Part shown: piece after piece, positions 1 through 8,227 of the stretch
How the letters are laid out: each line of letters opens with the position of its first letter
Numbering within the stretch: position 1 is the stretch's first letter
Assembly (NCBI RefSeq): GCF_004145405.1
Contig: NZ_SELQ01000001.1
Coordinates: 186,001 to 250,000, forward strand
Source of the DNA: Salipiger sp. IMCC34102
GTDB lineage: Bacteria; Pseudomonadota; Alphaproteobacteria; Rhodobacterales; Rhodobacteraceae
Direction of reading: 5' to 3'
DNA: 64,000 bases
Notes under the pieces: generated by a model
Told to the model about the DNA's origin: nothing
Seen by the model: only the letters and a program-made list of their open reading frames with translations
Databases searched by the model: none
Translations under genes and position numbers: made by a program

Positions 1-1
1 C

Positions 2-1240
2 GGCCGGATCTACCTGATCAAGGACATGCTCGAGAACGACCGGGACCCGGACCCGGCGACGGTCAAGCACATCGACCGCTGCCTGTCGTGCCTGGCCTGC
101 ATGACGACCTGCCCGTCGGGCGTGCATTACATGCACCTGATCGACCACGCGCGCGCCTATATCGACGCGCGTTACAAACGTCCCTGGCCCGACCGCGCCT
201 TGCGCTGGGTGTTGGGGCGGGTGCTGCCTTACCCCCGGCGGTTCCGGCTGGCCTTGGCGGCGGCGAAGCTGGGGCGACCCTTCGCCCGATTCCTGCCGGA
301 TGCGAGGTTGCGCGCCATGCTGTCGATGGCCCCCCGCGCGATCCCGCCGGTGTCGCGCAACGACGACCCGCAGACCTTTCCGGCCCCGCAGCGGCGGATG
401 CGCGTGGCGCTCATGACCGGCTGCGCCCAGCGCGCGCTGAACACCGATATCAACGATGCCACCATCCGACTTCTGACGCGCCTGGGGGCCGAGGTCGTCA
501 TCGCCGAAGGCCAGGGATGCTGCGGTGCGCTCACCCATCACATGGGGCAGGAGACGTCCGCCCATGCCTTTGCCGCCGCCAACATCCGGGCCTGGACGGC
601 GCTGGGGCCACTCGATGCGATCGTCGTGAACACCTCGGGCTGCGGGACGACCGTCAAGGACTACGGCCACATGCTGCGGAACGATCCGCTTGCCGAAGAG
701 GCGGCAGGCGTCGCAGCCCTCGCCCGGGACGTGAGCGAAGTGCTGATGGACTTGCTGCCGGTGGATTGCCCGCAGATCGATCCCAGCGTGGCGAAGGGAG
801 CCATCGCGGGCACCGATGCCGTGCATCTGCCTTCGGAGGCGCGGCAGGAGGGCGCGGGCCTGCGGGTCGCCTATCACGCGGCCTGCTCGCTGCAACACGG
901 ACAGCAGGTCAAGGCCGCCCCCAAGGAACTTCTCAAGCGTGCGGGGTTCACGGTGCTGGAGCCTGCGGACAGCCACCTGTGTTGCGGTTCTGCCGGAACC
1001 TACAACCTGATGCAGCCGAAGATCGCGGGGCAGTTGAAGGACCGCAAGGTGGCGACGCTGGCGGCGCTGACCCCCGACATCGTGGCGGCGGGAAACATCG
1101 GCTGCATGATGCAGATCGGCGATGCGGCGGGCGCCCCCATCGTGCACACGGTGGAACTGCTGGACTGGGCGACCGGAGGGCCACAACCGGCGGCACTATC
1201 GCGCGCGCCCGCGGCGCCAGCCGTGCCAATCCTGCGCTGA
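2..1240 (+). CDS. glcF: Glycolate oxidase iron-sulfur subunit, 5' truncated by the window
   Basis: This is the iron-sulfur subunit of glycolate oxidase, which passes electrons from glycolate oxidation (with GlcD and GlcE) towards the quinone pool. The reading frame is already open at the left edge: the codons before the first ATG (base 26) read GRIYLIKDM, a normal GlcF stretch, so the true start and the first 4Fe-4S motif lie outside the window. The second motif, CLSCLACMTTCP, is present. It is followed by two cysteine-rich repeats, with MTGCAQ and GCCGALTHH in the first half and HAACSLQHG with LCCGSAGTYN in the second. glcD and glcE would be expected just upstream. The C-terminus looks complete. 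Confidence 0.93.
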   Translation, partial: GRIYLIKDMLENDRDPDPATVKHIDRCLSCLACMTTCPSGVHYMHLIDHARAYIDARYKRPWPDRALRWVLGRVLPYPRRFRLALAAAKLGRPFARFLPDARLRAMLSMAPRAIPPVSRNDDPQTFPAPQRRMRVALMTGCAQRALNTDINDATIRLLTRLGAEVVIAEGQGCCGALTHHMGQETSAHAFAAANIRAWTALGPLDAIVVNTSGCGTTVKDYGHMLRNDPLAEEAAGVAALARDVSEVLMDLLPVDCPQIDPSVAKGAIAGTDAVHLPSEARQEGAGLRVAYHAACSLQHGQQVKAAPKELLKRAGFTVLEPADSHLCCGSAGTYNLMQPKIAGQLKDRKVATLAALTPDIVAAGNIGCMMQIGDAAGAPIVHTVELLDWATGGPQPAALSRAPAAPAVPILR

Positions 1241-1299
1241 TCGGTCATAGCTTGGCCACGTTCGGCCCGTATGGCGAGCGTCGACCGAAGGAGTCCCCG

Positions 1300-2076
1300 A
1301 TGCCGCGCCTCGTCCTTGCGATACTCCTGTCCTTCTGCGCCACGCAGATCGTCGCGCAGGACAGCGACCTGCGGCAGTTGTCCACCGCGGATGCCGGGCG
1401 CGGCTGGGAATCGGTCGGACGGCTGGACGTGGATCGCGGCGGTTTCTGCACCGCCTCCCTGATCGAGGAGCGGCTGATCCTGACCGCGGCCCACTGCGTC
1501 TTCGACGACGACGGCACCCGCATCGCGCCCGAGCGCTTCAGTTTCGGGGCCGGGCTGCGCAACGGTCGGGCCGAGGCGACGCGAACCGTAACGCGGGTGA
1601 CGGCCCATCCCGACTACGTCCACCGGGCCGACCAGCCGCTTTCGCTGTCGGTGGCGGTCGATATCGCCGTGCTGGAACTCGACCGCCCGATCCGTCAGGG
1701 GCGCATCGCACCGTTCACGCTGGCCTCCCAGCCCGCGAAGGGGGCACGGGTCGGCGTGGTGTCCTACGCCACGGGGCGCGCCAATGCGCCCAGCCTGCAG
1801 GAGGTCTGCGAGGTCCTGACCTTGCAGGACGGTGTCGTCGTGTTGAGCTGTACGGCCGATTTCGGCGCCAGCGGCGCTCCGGTCTTCTGGATGAACGGAA
1901 ACCATCCGCGGATCGTCTCGGTGATCTCGGCCAAGGGCAGCGCGCTGGGGCAGCCGGTGTCGCTGGGCACCTCGCTGGCCGCGCCGCTGAGCCGGGTGCT
2001 CCAGGCCCATGCAGAAGGGGCCGTGCCGCAGGGCCTGTCGCGCGCCGGCACCGGGGCCAAGTTCGTGCGCCCCTGA
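1300..2076 (+). CDS. Secreted trypsin-like serine protease (S1 family)
   Basis: A 258-residue exported protease of the chymotrypsin fold. A signal peptide covers about residues 1-19, ending near VAQ. The catalytic triad is visible as His65 in TAAHC, Asp121 in DIAVLEL and Ser191 in GASGAP. The usual GDSGGP around the nucleophile is altered to GASGAP, but the serine remains. The start at 1300 is supported by AAGGAG eight bases upstream and by the signal peptide. The frame is open further upstream, but that part is antisense-like and overlaps glcF. It has no operon partner: glcF ends 59 bases before it and the next gene has its own promoter. The substrate cannot be inferred. Confidence 0.88.
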   Translation: MPRLVLAILLSFCATQIVAQDSDLRQLSTADAGRGWESVGRLDVDRGGFCTASLIEERLILTAAHCVFDDDGTRIAPERFSFGAGLRNGRAEATRTVTRVTAHPDYVHRADQPLSLSVAVDIAVLELDRPIRQGRIAPFTLASQPAKGARVGVVSYATGRANAPSLQEVCEVLTLQDGVVVLSCTADFGASGAPVFWMNGNHPRIVSVISAKGSALGQPVSLGTSLAAPLSRVLQAHAEGAVPQGLSRAGTGAKFVRP

Positions 2077-2102
2077 GACGCCGATTTTTGGCGCCGGCCT
2101 CT

Positions 2103-2134
2103 CTTGAACGGGTCGCGCAATCTTCCCAGATATC
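2103..2134 (+). promoter_or_regulatory. Candidate RpoH (sigma-32) promoter of the hsp20 gene
   Basis: CTTGAA at 2103-2108 is followed after 17 bases by CCCAGATAT at 2126-2134. This resembles the heat-shock sigma factor consensus (CTTGAA with a C-rich -10 ending in ATNT). Transcription would start near 2140 and give a leader of about 90 bases before the small heat-shock gene. The placement and the downstream gene make the reading sensible, but it rests on consensus matching only. Confidence 0.5.
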
Positions 2135-2148
2135 TGTCGTGACGGTGC

Positions 2149-2228
2149 CGGATCCGGGCCGTCGCGCAACAGGCCGGGTCCGTGAACGGGACGGCCGGAC
2201 ATCGTTATCGCTTGAGCAAAAGGATGAC
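2149..2228 (+). promoter_or_regulatory. ROSE-like RNA thermometer in the hsp20 leader
   Basis: The leader can fold into two hairpins. The first pairs 2149-2160 with 2172-2182 (about 11 pairs with one bulged G). The second pairs GTTATCGCT (2204-2212) with the ribosome-binding site and following bases AGGATGAC (2221-2228). It has eight pairs with G2210 bulged opposite the AGGA. This TCGCT/AGGA pairing with a bulged G is the hallmark UYGCU arrangement of ROSE elements, which melt on heating and expose the Shine-Dalgarno sequence of small heat-shock mRNAs. The AGGA is nine bases before the ATG. The pairing is seen directly; temperature sensing is inferred. Confidence 0.7.
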
Positions 2229-2233
2229 CCAAG

Positions 2234-2704
2234 ATGCGTAACTTCGACCTGACACCCCTCTACCGCGCCACCGTCGGTTTCGACCAGATCGCCGACCTGA
2301 TGGACCGCGCGCTGGCCTCCGACGTCGGCAGTCAGACCTACCCCCCCTACAACATCGAAAAGACCGAGGATGACGCCTGGCGCATTTCCGTCGCCGTCGC
2401 GGGCTTTTCGGACACCGACCTGTCGATCGAGCTGAATGACCGCAGCCTGCTGGTCACCGGTCGCAAGGCGGACGACGACAAGGGCCGCACCTACCTGCAC
2501 CGCGGGATCGCGACCCGTGCGTTCGAGCGCCGCTTTCACCTGGCAGACCACGTGAAGGTCACCGGGGCGAGCCATGTCGACGGCATGCTGCACATCGATC
2601 TGGTGCGCGAAGTGCCCGAAGCGTTGAAGCCACGTCAGATCGCGATCGAAAGCTCTTCCACCAACTCCGACCGGGATGTCGTAAATGCGAAATCGGTCAA
2701 CTGA
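2234..2704 (+). CDS. Small heat-shock protein, Hsp20/IbpA family
   Basis: A 156-residue cytoplasmic holdase chaperone that binds unfolding proteins during heat stress. The alpha-crystallin domain occupies about residues 38-135, with PYNIEKTEDDAWRISVAVAG at its start and a C-terminal segment GMLHIDLVREVPEALKPRQI that carries the usual short tail. The N-terminal DLTPLYRATVGFDQI is typical of the IbpA class in alphaproteobacteria. The start ATG lies nine bases after AGGA, which is itself sequestered in the ROSE-like hairpin. The gene stands alone and is closed by a strong hairpin terminator, so heat control probably acts at both the promoter and the leader. Confidence 0.95.
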   Translation: MRNFDLTPLYRATVGFDQIADLMDRALASDVGSQTYPPYNIEKTEDDAWRISVAVAGFSDTDLSIELNDRSLLVTGRKADDDKGRTYLHRGIATRAFERRFHLADHVKVTGASHVDGMLHIDLVREVPEALKPRQIAIESSSTNSDRDVVNAKSVN

Positions 2705-2725
2705 ACACTGACCGTGGATGAGGGA

Positions 2726-2753
2726 AAGGCGGGCCGACACGGCCCGCCTTTTT
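2726..2753. terminator. Intrinsic terminator between hsp20 and the converging flavin-binding gene
   Basis: A perfect ten-pair stem, AAGGCGGGCC with GGCCCGCCTT, has the five-base loop GACAC and is followed by TTT. The A-rich left flank means it may serve both converging genes. Confidence 0.85.
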
Positions 2754-2780
2754 CGTGATTGCCCGAGGGGAAAGGACCCT

Positions 2781-3260
2781 TCAGAACGTCAGATCGGCCT
2801 GGTAGCCTTGATCGGGCTTGGCGTCGGTCAGATTGGCCTTGGCGATCTCGTAGAAGAATTTCAGCCCGCTGTTGGTATTGAACCACGCGCCGGCCATCTT
2901 CGGATCGAAGCACAGCAGGCGGACGTCCGGGTCCTGCTCATCCCCGTCGAACCAGGCAGAGGCGACGGCGTTCCAGATCTCGTCCAGCACGGCCTTGTCG
3001 TCCGACAGGGAAAGCGTGCCTTCCACGTTGGCCCACAGGCCGGTCTTGGCGTCGCCGATGACGAAGCGCGCCTCCTGCGGGGCGCCGGTCGTGTTCGCGA
3101 CGATCTCTTCACCGGCCTTGGCGATGAACCAGATCTTGCCGTCGCGCTCTTCGCGCAGCACGGGCGCCATGGGCACCAGTTTGCCGTTGCTGGTCAACCC
3201 CAGCATGCCCGCCTGCACATCGTCCACGCGGTCCCAGAAATCTTGCTTGGCGTCGCTCAT
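2781..3260 (-). CDS. Pyridoxamine 5'-phosphate oxidase-family (general stress) flavin-binding protein
   Basis: A 159-residue split-barrel FMN-binding protein of the general stress protein 26 type. Recognisable segments are MLGLTSNGKLVPMAPVLRE, IWFIAKAGEEIVANT and GLWANVEGTLSLSDD, which correspond to the flavin-barrel strands. Members of this group bind FMN or FAD, and many are stress-induced with unknown substrates; it is not the vitamin B6 enzyme PdxH. The start at 3260 is chosen because AGGAGG lies six bases upstream. A longer frame would add ten residues without a ribosome-binding site. polA ends 53 bases upstream on the same strand, so the two could be cotranscribed. Confidence 0.8.
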   Translation of the reverse strand: MSDAKQDFWDRVDDVQAGMLGLTSNGKLVPMAPVLREERDGKIWFIAKAGEEIVANTTGAPQEARFVIGDAKTGLWANVEGTLSLSDDKAVLDEIWNAVASAWFDGDEQDPDVRLLCFDPKMAGAWFNTNSGLKFFYEIAKANLTDAKPDQGYQADLTF

Positions 3261-3313
3261 GGCGGCCTCCTGTCTTGTTGCGGGGGGCAACGCGACGGTG
3301 GCGGCTCAGGTTC

Positions 3314-6109
3314 CTAGTGCGCCTCTGCCCAAGTGGTGCCCTTGCCGCCGTCGACCGCGAGTTTCACGTCGAGGTGCACGGCAGGTGCGGCGGCGCCTTC
3401 CATGACCTCGCGCGCCGCCTCGATCAGCCTGTCGGCCGCAGTCTCGTCGACCTCGAACAGCAGTTCGTCGTGGACCTGCAGCAGCATCTTCGCAGGCTGG
3501 CCTGCGATGGCGGCGGGCATGCGGATCATCGCGCGGCGGATCACGTCCGCGGCGGTGCCCTGGATCGGCGCGTTGATCGCCGCGCGCTTGGCAAAGCCCG
3601 CCTGCGGGCCCTTGGCATTGATTTCCGGCGTGTTGATCCGGCGCCCGAAGAGCGTCTCCACATAGCCGTGGTCCTTGGCGAATTTCACCGTCTCGTCCAT
3701 GTAGGCGCGGATACCGGGGAAGCGTTCGAAATAGCGGTCGATGAAGCCCTGCGCCTCTTCGCGCGGGATACGCAGGTTGCGGGCAAGGCCGAAGCCACTG
3801 ATCCCGTAGATCACGCCGAAGTTGATCGCCTTGGCCTGGCGGCGCACCTCCGGCGTCATCTCGTCCAGCGGTACGTTGAACATCTCGGATGCGGTCAGGG
3901 CATGGATGTCGACCCCGTCGCGGAAGGCCTGCTTCAGCTCTTCGATGCCGGCGACATGGGCCAGGATGCGCAGCTCGATCTGGCTGTAGTCGAGGCTGAC
4001 CAGCAGCTTGCCTTCCTCCGCGATGAAGGCCTCTCGGATGCGGCGCCCTTCCTCCGAGCGGACGGGGATGTTCTGCAGGTTCGGATCCGTCGAAGCGAGC
4101 CGTCCGGTGTTCGCCCCCGCGATGGAATAGGATGTATGCACGCGCCCCGTCTCGGGGTGGATGTGGTCCTGCAGCGCGTCGGTATATGTCGATTTCAGCT
4201 TGCTGAGCTGGCGCCAGTCCAGCACCCGCCCGGGCAGTTCGTGTTCCGTCGCCAAGTCTTCGAGGATGTCGGCCCCGGTCGAATAGGCGCCCGTCTTGCC
4301 CTTCTTGCCGCCGGGCAGGCCCAACTCGTCGAACAGGATCTCCCCAAGCTGTTTAGGGCTTCCGACGTTGAACTTGCGGCCCGCGAGCGTCTGGATCTCG
4401 TCCTCCAACCCCGCCATCTTCTGGCTGAAGGCGTTGGACATGCGGCTGAGCGTGTCGCGATCGACCTTGATCCCCGCGCGCTCCATCTCCGCCAGCACCG
4501 GGATCAGGGGACGCTCCAGCGTCTCGTAGACCGTGGTCACGCGGTTCACGTGCAAATGCGGCTTGAGGTGTTCCCACAGGCGCAAGGTGATGTCGGCATC
4601 TTCCGCAGCGTAGGGCACGGCGTCGGCGATGGGCACGCGGTCGAAGGTGATGGCCTTCTTGCCGGTGCCCAGAAGCGGCTTGATGGGGATCGGATTATGG
4701 CCCAGGTAACGCTCCGAGAGCACGTCCATGCCGTGATTGTGCAGGCCCGCGAACATCGCGTAGGACAAGAGCATGGTGTCGTCGATGGGCGCCACCGCGA
4801 TGCCCAGCGCGGCAAGGATCTTGGCGTCGTACTTCATGTTCTGGCCGATCTTCAGGATCGCGGGATCCTCCAGCACCGGCTTCAATGCGGCAAGGCAGGT
4901 ATCGAAATCCATCTGCCCTTCGGCCAGCGCGTCGGACCCGAACAGATCCTCCGGCCCGGGATCCTTATGCATCAGCGGGATGTAGCAGGCCTGGCCCGCC
5001 TCCACGCAAAGGCTGATTCCCACCAGATCGGCGCGCATGTCGTCGAGGCTGGTGGTCTCGGTGTCCACGGCCACGTGACCACGCTCGTAGATCCGGTCGA
5101 TCCAGACCTGCAGCGCGTCCATGTCGCGCACGCAGTCGTAGGCACCCGTGTCGAAGGGCACCTCGTCGGGCTGGGCTATCTCCTGCGGGGTTTCCGCCTC
5201 GATCGCCGGAGGCTCTTCGCCGAGGCTCGCGGCAATGCGCTTGCTGATCGTGCGGAACTCCATCTCGGCCAGGAACCCCAACAGGGTGTCGGGGTCCGGG
5301 TCGCGGATCTCCAGGTCGTCGAGGCTGAAGTCGAGCGTCATGTCCCGGTCGAGCTGCACCAGCCGCTTGGACAGCTCGATCTGCGCGCGATGCTCGATCA
5401 GGGTCTGGCGGCGCTTCGGCTGCTTGATTTCGTCGGCCCGATCCAGAAGCTCCTCGAGGCTCCCGTATTCGTTGATCAAGAGCGCCGCCGTCTTGATCCC
5501 GATCCCCGGCGCGCCGGGCACGTTGTCGACGGAATCGCCTGCCAGCGCCTGCACGTCGACCACCCGCTCGGGGCCGACGCCGAACTTCTCCTCGACGCCC
5601 TCGCGGTCGATGCGCTTGTTCTTCATCGGGTCGAGCATCTCGACCCCGTCGCCCACCAACTGCATCAGGTCCTTGTCCGACGACAGGATCGTCACGCGGC
5701 CACCGGCCTCGCGGGCCTGGCAGGACAGGGTGGCGATGATGTCGTCGGCCTCGAAACCTTCCATCTCCTCACAGGCGATGTTAAAGGCCCTCGTGGCCTG
5801 CCGCGTCAGCGGGATCTGGGGCCGCAGGTCCTGCGGCATCTCCTCGCGGTTGGCCTTGTAGAGGTCGTACATCTCGTTGCGGAAGGTGTGGGACCCCTTG
5901 TCGAAGATCACCGCCACGTGGGTCGCGGCATCCGCGCCGGAGTTCCCCTCGATGTAGCGTTGCAGCATGTTCACGAAACCGGACACCGCCCCCACCGGCA
6001 GGCCGTCCGACTTCCGCGTGAGCGGCGGCAGCGCGTGGTAGGCGCGAAAGATAAAGGCAGAGCCGTCGATCAGATGCAGATGACAGCCTTTTCCGAAACC
6101 GCTAGACAT
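3314..6109 (-). CDS. polA: DNA polymerase I
   Basis: A 931-residue full-length DNA polymerase I for Okazaki fragment maturation and repair. The 5' nuclease domain (about 1-295) starts with LHLIDGSAFIFRAYHALPP and contains GFEADDIIATL. The 3'-5' proofreading domain keeps its metal ligands: DTE at 349-351, then IGQNMKYD and YAAEDAD. The polymerase domain carries motif A (SLDYSQIELR), motif B (RRQAKAINFGVIYG) and motif C (LLQVHDELLFEV). Retention of the DxE motif suggests active proofreading, unlike many Gram-positive homologues. The start has an AGGA upstream. It is divergent from a small secreted-protein gene 33 bases away. Confidence 0.98.
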   Translation of the reverse strand: MSSGFGKGCHLHLIDGSAFIFRAYHALPPLTRKSDGLPVGAVSGFVNMLQRYIEGNSGADAATHVAVIFDKGSHTFRNEMYDLYKANREEMPQDLRPQIPLTRQATRAFNIACEEMEGFEADDIIATLSCQAREAGGRVTILSSDKDLMQLVGDGVEMLDPMKNKRIDREGVEEKFGVGPERVVDVQALAGDSVDNVPGAPGIGIKTAALLINEYGSLEELLDRADEIKQPKRRQTLIEHRAQIELSKRLVQLDRDMTLDFSLDDLEIRDPDPDTLLGFLAEMEFRTISKRIAASLGEEPPAIEAETPQEIAQPDEVPFDTGAYDCVRDMDALQVWIDRIYERGHVAVDTETTSLDDMRADLVGISLCVEAGQACYIPLMHKDPGPEDLFGSDALAEGQMDFDTCLAALKPVLEDPAILKIGQNMKYDAKILAALGIAVAPIDDTMLLSYAMFAGLHNHGMDVLSERYLGHNPIPIKPLLGTGKKAITFDRVPIADAVPYAAEDADITLRLWEHLKPHLHVNRVTTVYETLERPLIPVLAEMERAGIKVDRDTLSRMSNAFSQKMAGLEDEIQTLAGRKFNVGSPKQLGEILFDELGLPGGKKGKTGAYSTGADILEDLATEHELPGRVLDWRQLSKLKSTYTDALQDHIHPETGRVHTSYSIAGANTGRLASTDPNLQNIPVRSEEGRRIREAFIAEEGKLLVSLDYSQIELRILAHVAGIEELKQAFRDGVDIHALTASEMFNVPLDEMTPEVRRQAKAINFGVIYGISGFGLARNLRIPREEAQGFIDRYFERFPGIRAYMDETVKFAKDHGYVETLFGRRINTPEINAKGPQAGFAKRAAINAPIQGTAADVIRRAMIRMPAAIAGQPAKMLLQVHDELLFEVDETAADRLIEAAREVMEGAAAPAVHLDVKLAVDGGKGTTWAEAH

Positions 6110-6142
6110 GAGGTATCCTCTCTCTATCGCGAAGGTTCTGCC

Positions 6143-6652
6143 ATGTTCCGCCGTCTGCTGCCAGTCGCCTTTGGCGTTTGCGCGGGACCGATTGCCGCGC
6201 AGGACGCCTGCGAGAATATTCCCTATGACACCGCCAACTGCGTCCGCACCCTGGCCTGCGTCGGCGATGACGGCCTCTACTTCGACGGGAAAGCGCGGGG
6301 ATGGGATCGCGGGACCGTGGCGGGCCGCCTATCGGACGGCATCGCCTGCGACGGCACCTGGGACAGCAGCCGCGGCGACGGGATCGGCACGGCGCGCCTG
6401 GCCTGCACCGACGGGACGGAGCTTGGCGTGACCTACCGTACGATCGACAACGAGACCGGCACGGTCATCGGCGACGGCGCCGACAGCACGGGCCGCGACA
6501 TCCGCGCCTGGAGCGGTGCGCAGGTGCTGCGGTTCCTCACGCCCGAAGGCGGGGTCAGCGCCGAACTGCCCTGCTCGCCCGAGGAAGAAATCCTGATCTC
6601 TCAGGCCAGCTTGTCCTTGAACGATTCGTGGATGAACCGCGCGTCGCAATAG
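6143..6652 (+). CDS. Secreted cysteine-containing protein of unknown function
   Basis: A 169-residue protein that I do not recognise. A signal peptide is clear ([20 protein letters not shown]), followed by a mature part with cysteines at DACEN, ANCVR, LACVG, IACDG, LACTD and ELPC that could form disulfides in the periplasm. There are no membrane segments after the leader. The start is set by the signal peptide and an AAGG seven to ten bases upstream. Its 3' end overlaps the converging zinc-finger gene by 52 bases, so the last 17 or so residues may be poorly constrained. It is divergent from polA. Confidence 0.65.
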   Translation: MFRRLLPVAFGVCAGPIAAQDACENIPYDTANCVRTLACVGDDGLYFDGKARGWDRGTVAGRLSDGIACDGTWDSSRGDGIGTARLACTDGTELGVTYRTIDNETGTVIGDGADSTGRDIRAWSGAQVLRFLTPEGGVSAELPCSPEEEILISQASLSLNDSWMNRASQ

Positions 6653-6783
6653 CCGCATTCGACGAAGCCGGTGTCGTGCGGGATCGCCAGCCAGACGCGG
6701 GGGTGGCCCAGGCCCGGACCGCTGCCGTCGCAGGAGATGCGCCACTGGTCGACGATCTTGGTTTCCGGTGCGGGACGTGTCAT
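6601..6783 (-). CDS. Small zinc-finger protein (zf-CHCC / NDUFS6-like)
   Basis: A 60-residue protein with the signature of the CHCC zinc-finger family: [10 protein letters not shown] then [11 protein letters not shown], supplying one His and two Cys in a CxxC, with an upstream Cys in RISCDG. The family is related to a small zinc-binding subunit associated with mitochondrial complex I and is common in alphaproteobacteria. I chose the internal ATG at 6783 ([14 protein letters not shown]), as homologues begin; a further ATG exists 30 bases upstream. It overlaps the converging secreted-protein gene by 52 bases. Confidence 0.8.
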   Translation of the reverse strand: MTRPAPETKIVDQWRISCDGSGPGLGHPRVWLAIPHDTGFVECGYCDARFIHESFKDKLA

Positions 6784-6867
6784 GGGATAGGCCTGTTCGT
6801 TGCCGCGGGTCACGCCCGCCGGGATCGGACGCCAGACTAGCCCAGCCCAGCGAGACGCGAAAGACCC

Positions 6868-7800
6868 ATGACCGACAATGCCATCGAAATCGCCGGGCTG
6901 ACGAAGACCTACGCCGCCACCGGCCGCTCGCCCGCGAAAGAGGCCCTGAAGGGCATCGACCTCACGATTCCGCGCGGCTCGATCTTCGGCCTGCTAGGCC
7001 CGAACGGCGCGGGCAAGTCGACCCTGATCAACATTCTCGCCGGTCTCGTGGTGAAGTCGGCGGGCAGCGTGAAGATCTGGGGGTTCGACCAGGACGTGAA
7101 CCCGCGACAAAGCCGCGCCTCCATCGGGATCATGCCGCAGGAGCCGAACCTCGACCCGTTCTTCACCCCGCGCGGCTCTCTCGACGTGCAGGCAGGGCTT
7201 TACGGCGTGCCGCGCGCCCAGCGTCGCACCGAGGAGATCCTCGAGACGATCGGTCTCGCCGACAAGGGAGACGCCTACGCCCGCTCGCTCTCGGGCGGGA
7301 TGCGGCGGCGGCTGCTGCTGGGCAAGGCGCTGGTCCACGATCCGCAGATCCTCGTGCTGGACGAACCCACCGCGGGCGTCGACATCGAGCTGCGCAACCA
7401 GCTGTGGCGCAACGTGCGCGAGCTCAACGATCGCGGCATGACGATCATCCTGACGACCCATTACCTCGAAGAGGCCGAGGCGATGTGCGACGAGATCGCC
7501 ATCATCAACCACGGTGAGATGATCGTCCGTGACACCACGGCGAACCTGCTCGGCACGCTGGACCAGAAGACGCTGGTGATCACGCCGGACGCCGCGCATC
7601 CGGACCTGCCCGCCCTGCCCGGCGAGGTGACCGGAGAGAAGCGCGCCAACGGCACGCTTGCCTTCACCTACCAGTCCAGCAAGATTCCCGCGGGCCAGAT
7701 CATCGAAACGGTGCGCAACGCAGGCATCACGATCCGCGACGTGACCTCCGAGCAGCCCGACCTCGAGGATGTGTTCCTGTCGCTCACCTCGGCGCGGTGA
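6868..7800 (+). CDS. ABC transporter ATP-binding protein (ABC-2/YadG type), no permease beside it
   Basis: A 310-residue ABC ATPase. Walker A is GPNGAGKST, the signature is [15 protein letters not shown], Walker B is [12 protein letters not shown] and the switch His is in [13 protein letters not shown]. The roughly 80-residue C-terminal extension after the nucleotide-binding domain is typical of YadG/NodI-like exporters that pair with ABC-2 permeases. No permease follows: the next gene is a converging HIT protein. The partner must be encoded elsewhere, or the gene has been separated from it. The substrate is unknown. Confidence 0.9.
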   Translation: MTDNAIEIAGLTKTYAATGRSPAKEALKGIDLTIPRGSIFGLLGPNGAGKSTLINILAGLVVKSAGSVKIWGFDQDVNPRQSRASIGIMPQEPNLDPFFTPRGSLDVQAGLYGVPRAQRRTEEILETIGLADKGDAYARSLSGGMRRRLLLGKALVHDPQILVLDEPTAGVDIELRNQLWRNVRELNDRGMTIILTTHYLEEAEAMCDEIAIINHGEMIVRDTTANLLGTLDQKTLVITPDAAHPDLPALPGEVTGEKRANGTLAFTYQSSKIPAGQIIETVRNAGITIRDVTSEQPDLEDVFLSLTSAR

Positions 7801-7854
7801 CGGGGCAGCGGGCGGGGTTCCCTCTCGCCGCCGCGTGAACGGCGCCGCCCGGCG

Positions 7855-8217
7855 TCACTTCTGCAGCATCCGCCCCAGCTGCGTGCCACCGATGATGTGC
7901 ATGTGGAAATGCGGCACGTCCTGCACCCCATGGGTGCGCGCGTTCGAGATGGCACGGAATCCGTCATCCACCTGCGTGATCCGGCATACCTCCGCCACGG
8001 CCTGCATGAAGCCCGCCTGCTCTTCGGGAGAGGCATCGCGGGCGAAGTGATCGAGGCTCACGTAAGACCCCTTGGGGATGACCAGCACGTGCACGGGCGC
8101 CTGCGGCTCGATATCCTCGAAGGCCAGCGCATGGGCGTTCTCGAAGACGGTCTTGTTGGGGATCTCCCCCCGCAGGATCTTGGCGAAGATGTTCTGGTCG
8201 TCGTAGGCGAATTCCAT
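7855..8217 (-). CDS. HIT-family nucleotide phosphoramidase-like hydrolase
   Basis: A 120-residue histidine-triad protein of the HinT branch, which hydrolyses purine nucleoside phosphoramidates. The triad HFHMHIIGG sits near the C-terminus, and IFAKILRGEIPNKTVFE near the N-terminus is the usual family opening. The start MEFAYDDQNIF at 8217 fits homologues; upstream codons overlap the GT14 gene and are not conserved-looking. It lies ten bases after the GT14 gene on the same strand, so the two are probably one transcript, although no functional link is obvious. Confidence 0.93.
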   Translation of the reverse strand: MEFAYDDQNIFAKILRGEIPNKTVFENAHALAFEDIEPQAPVHVLVIPKGSYVSLDHFARDASPEEQAGFMQAVAEVCRITQVDDGFRAISNARTHGVQDVPHFHMHIIGGTQLGRMLQK

Positions 8218-8227
8218 CGGTCGGTCC

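Noticed and set aside
3275-6652. A very long open frame on the plus strand opposite polA
   Set aside because: It is the reverse-strand shadow of polA caused by high-GC codon bias. Only its last part, from the ATG at 6143, reads like a protein with a signal peptide.
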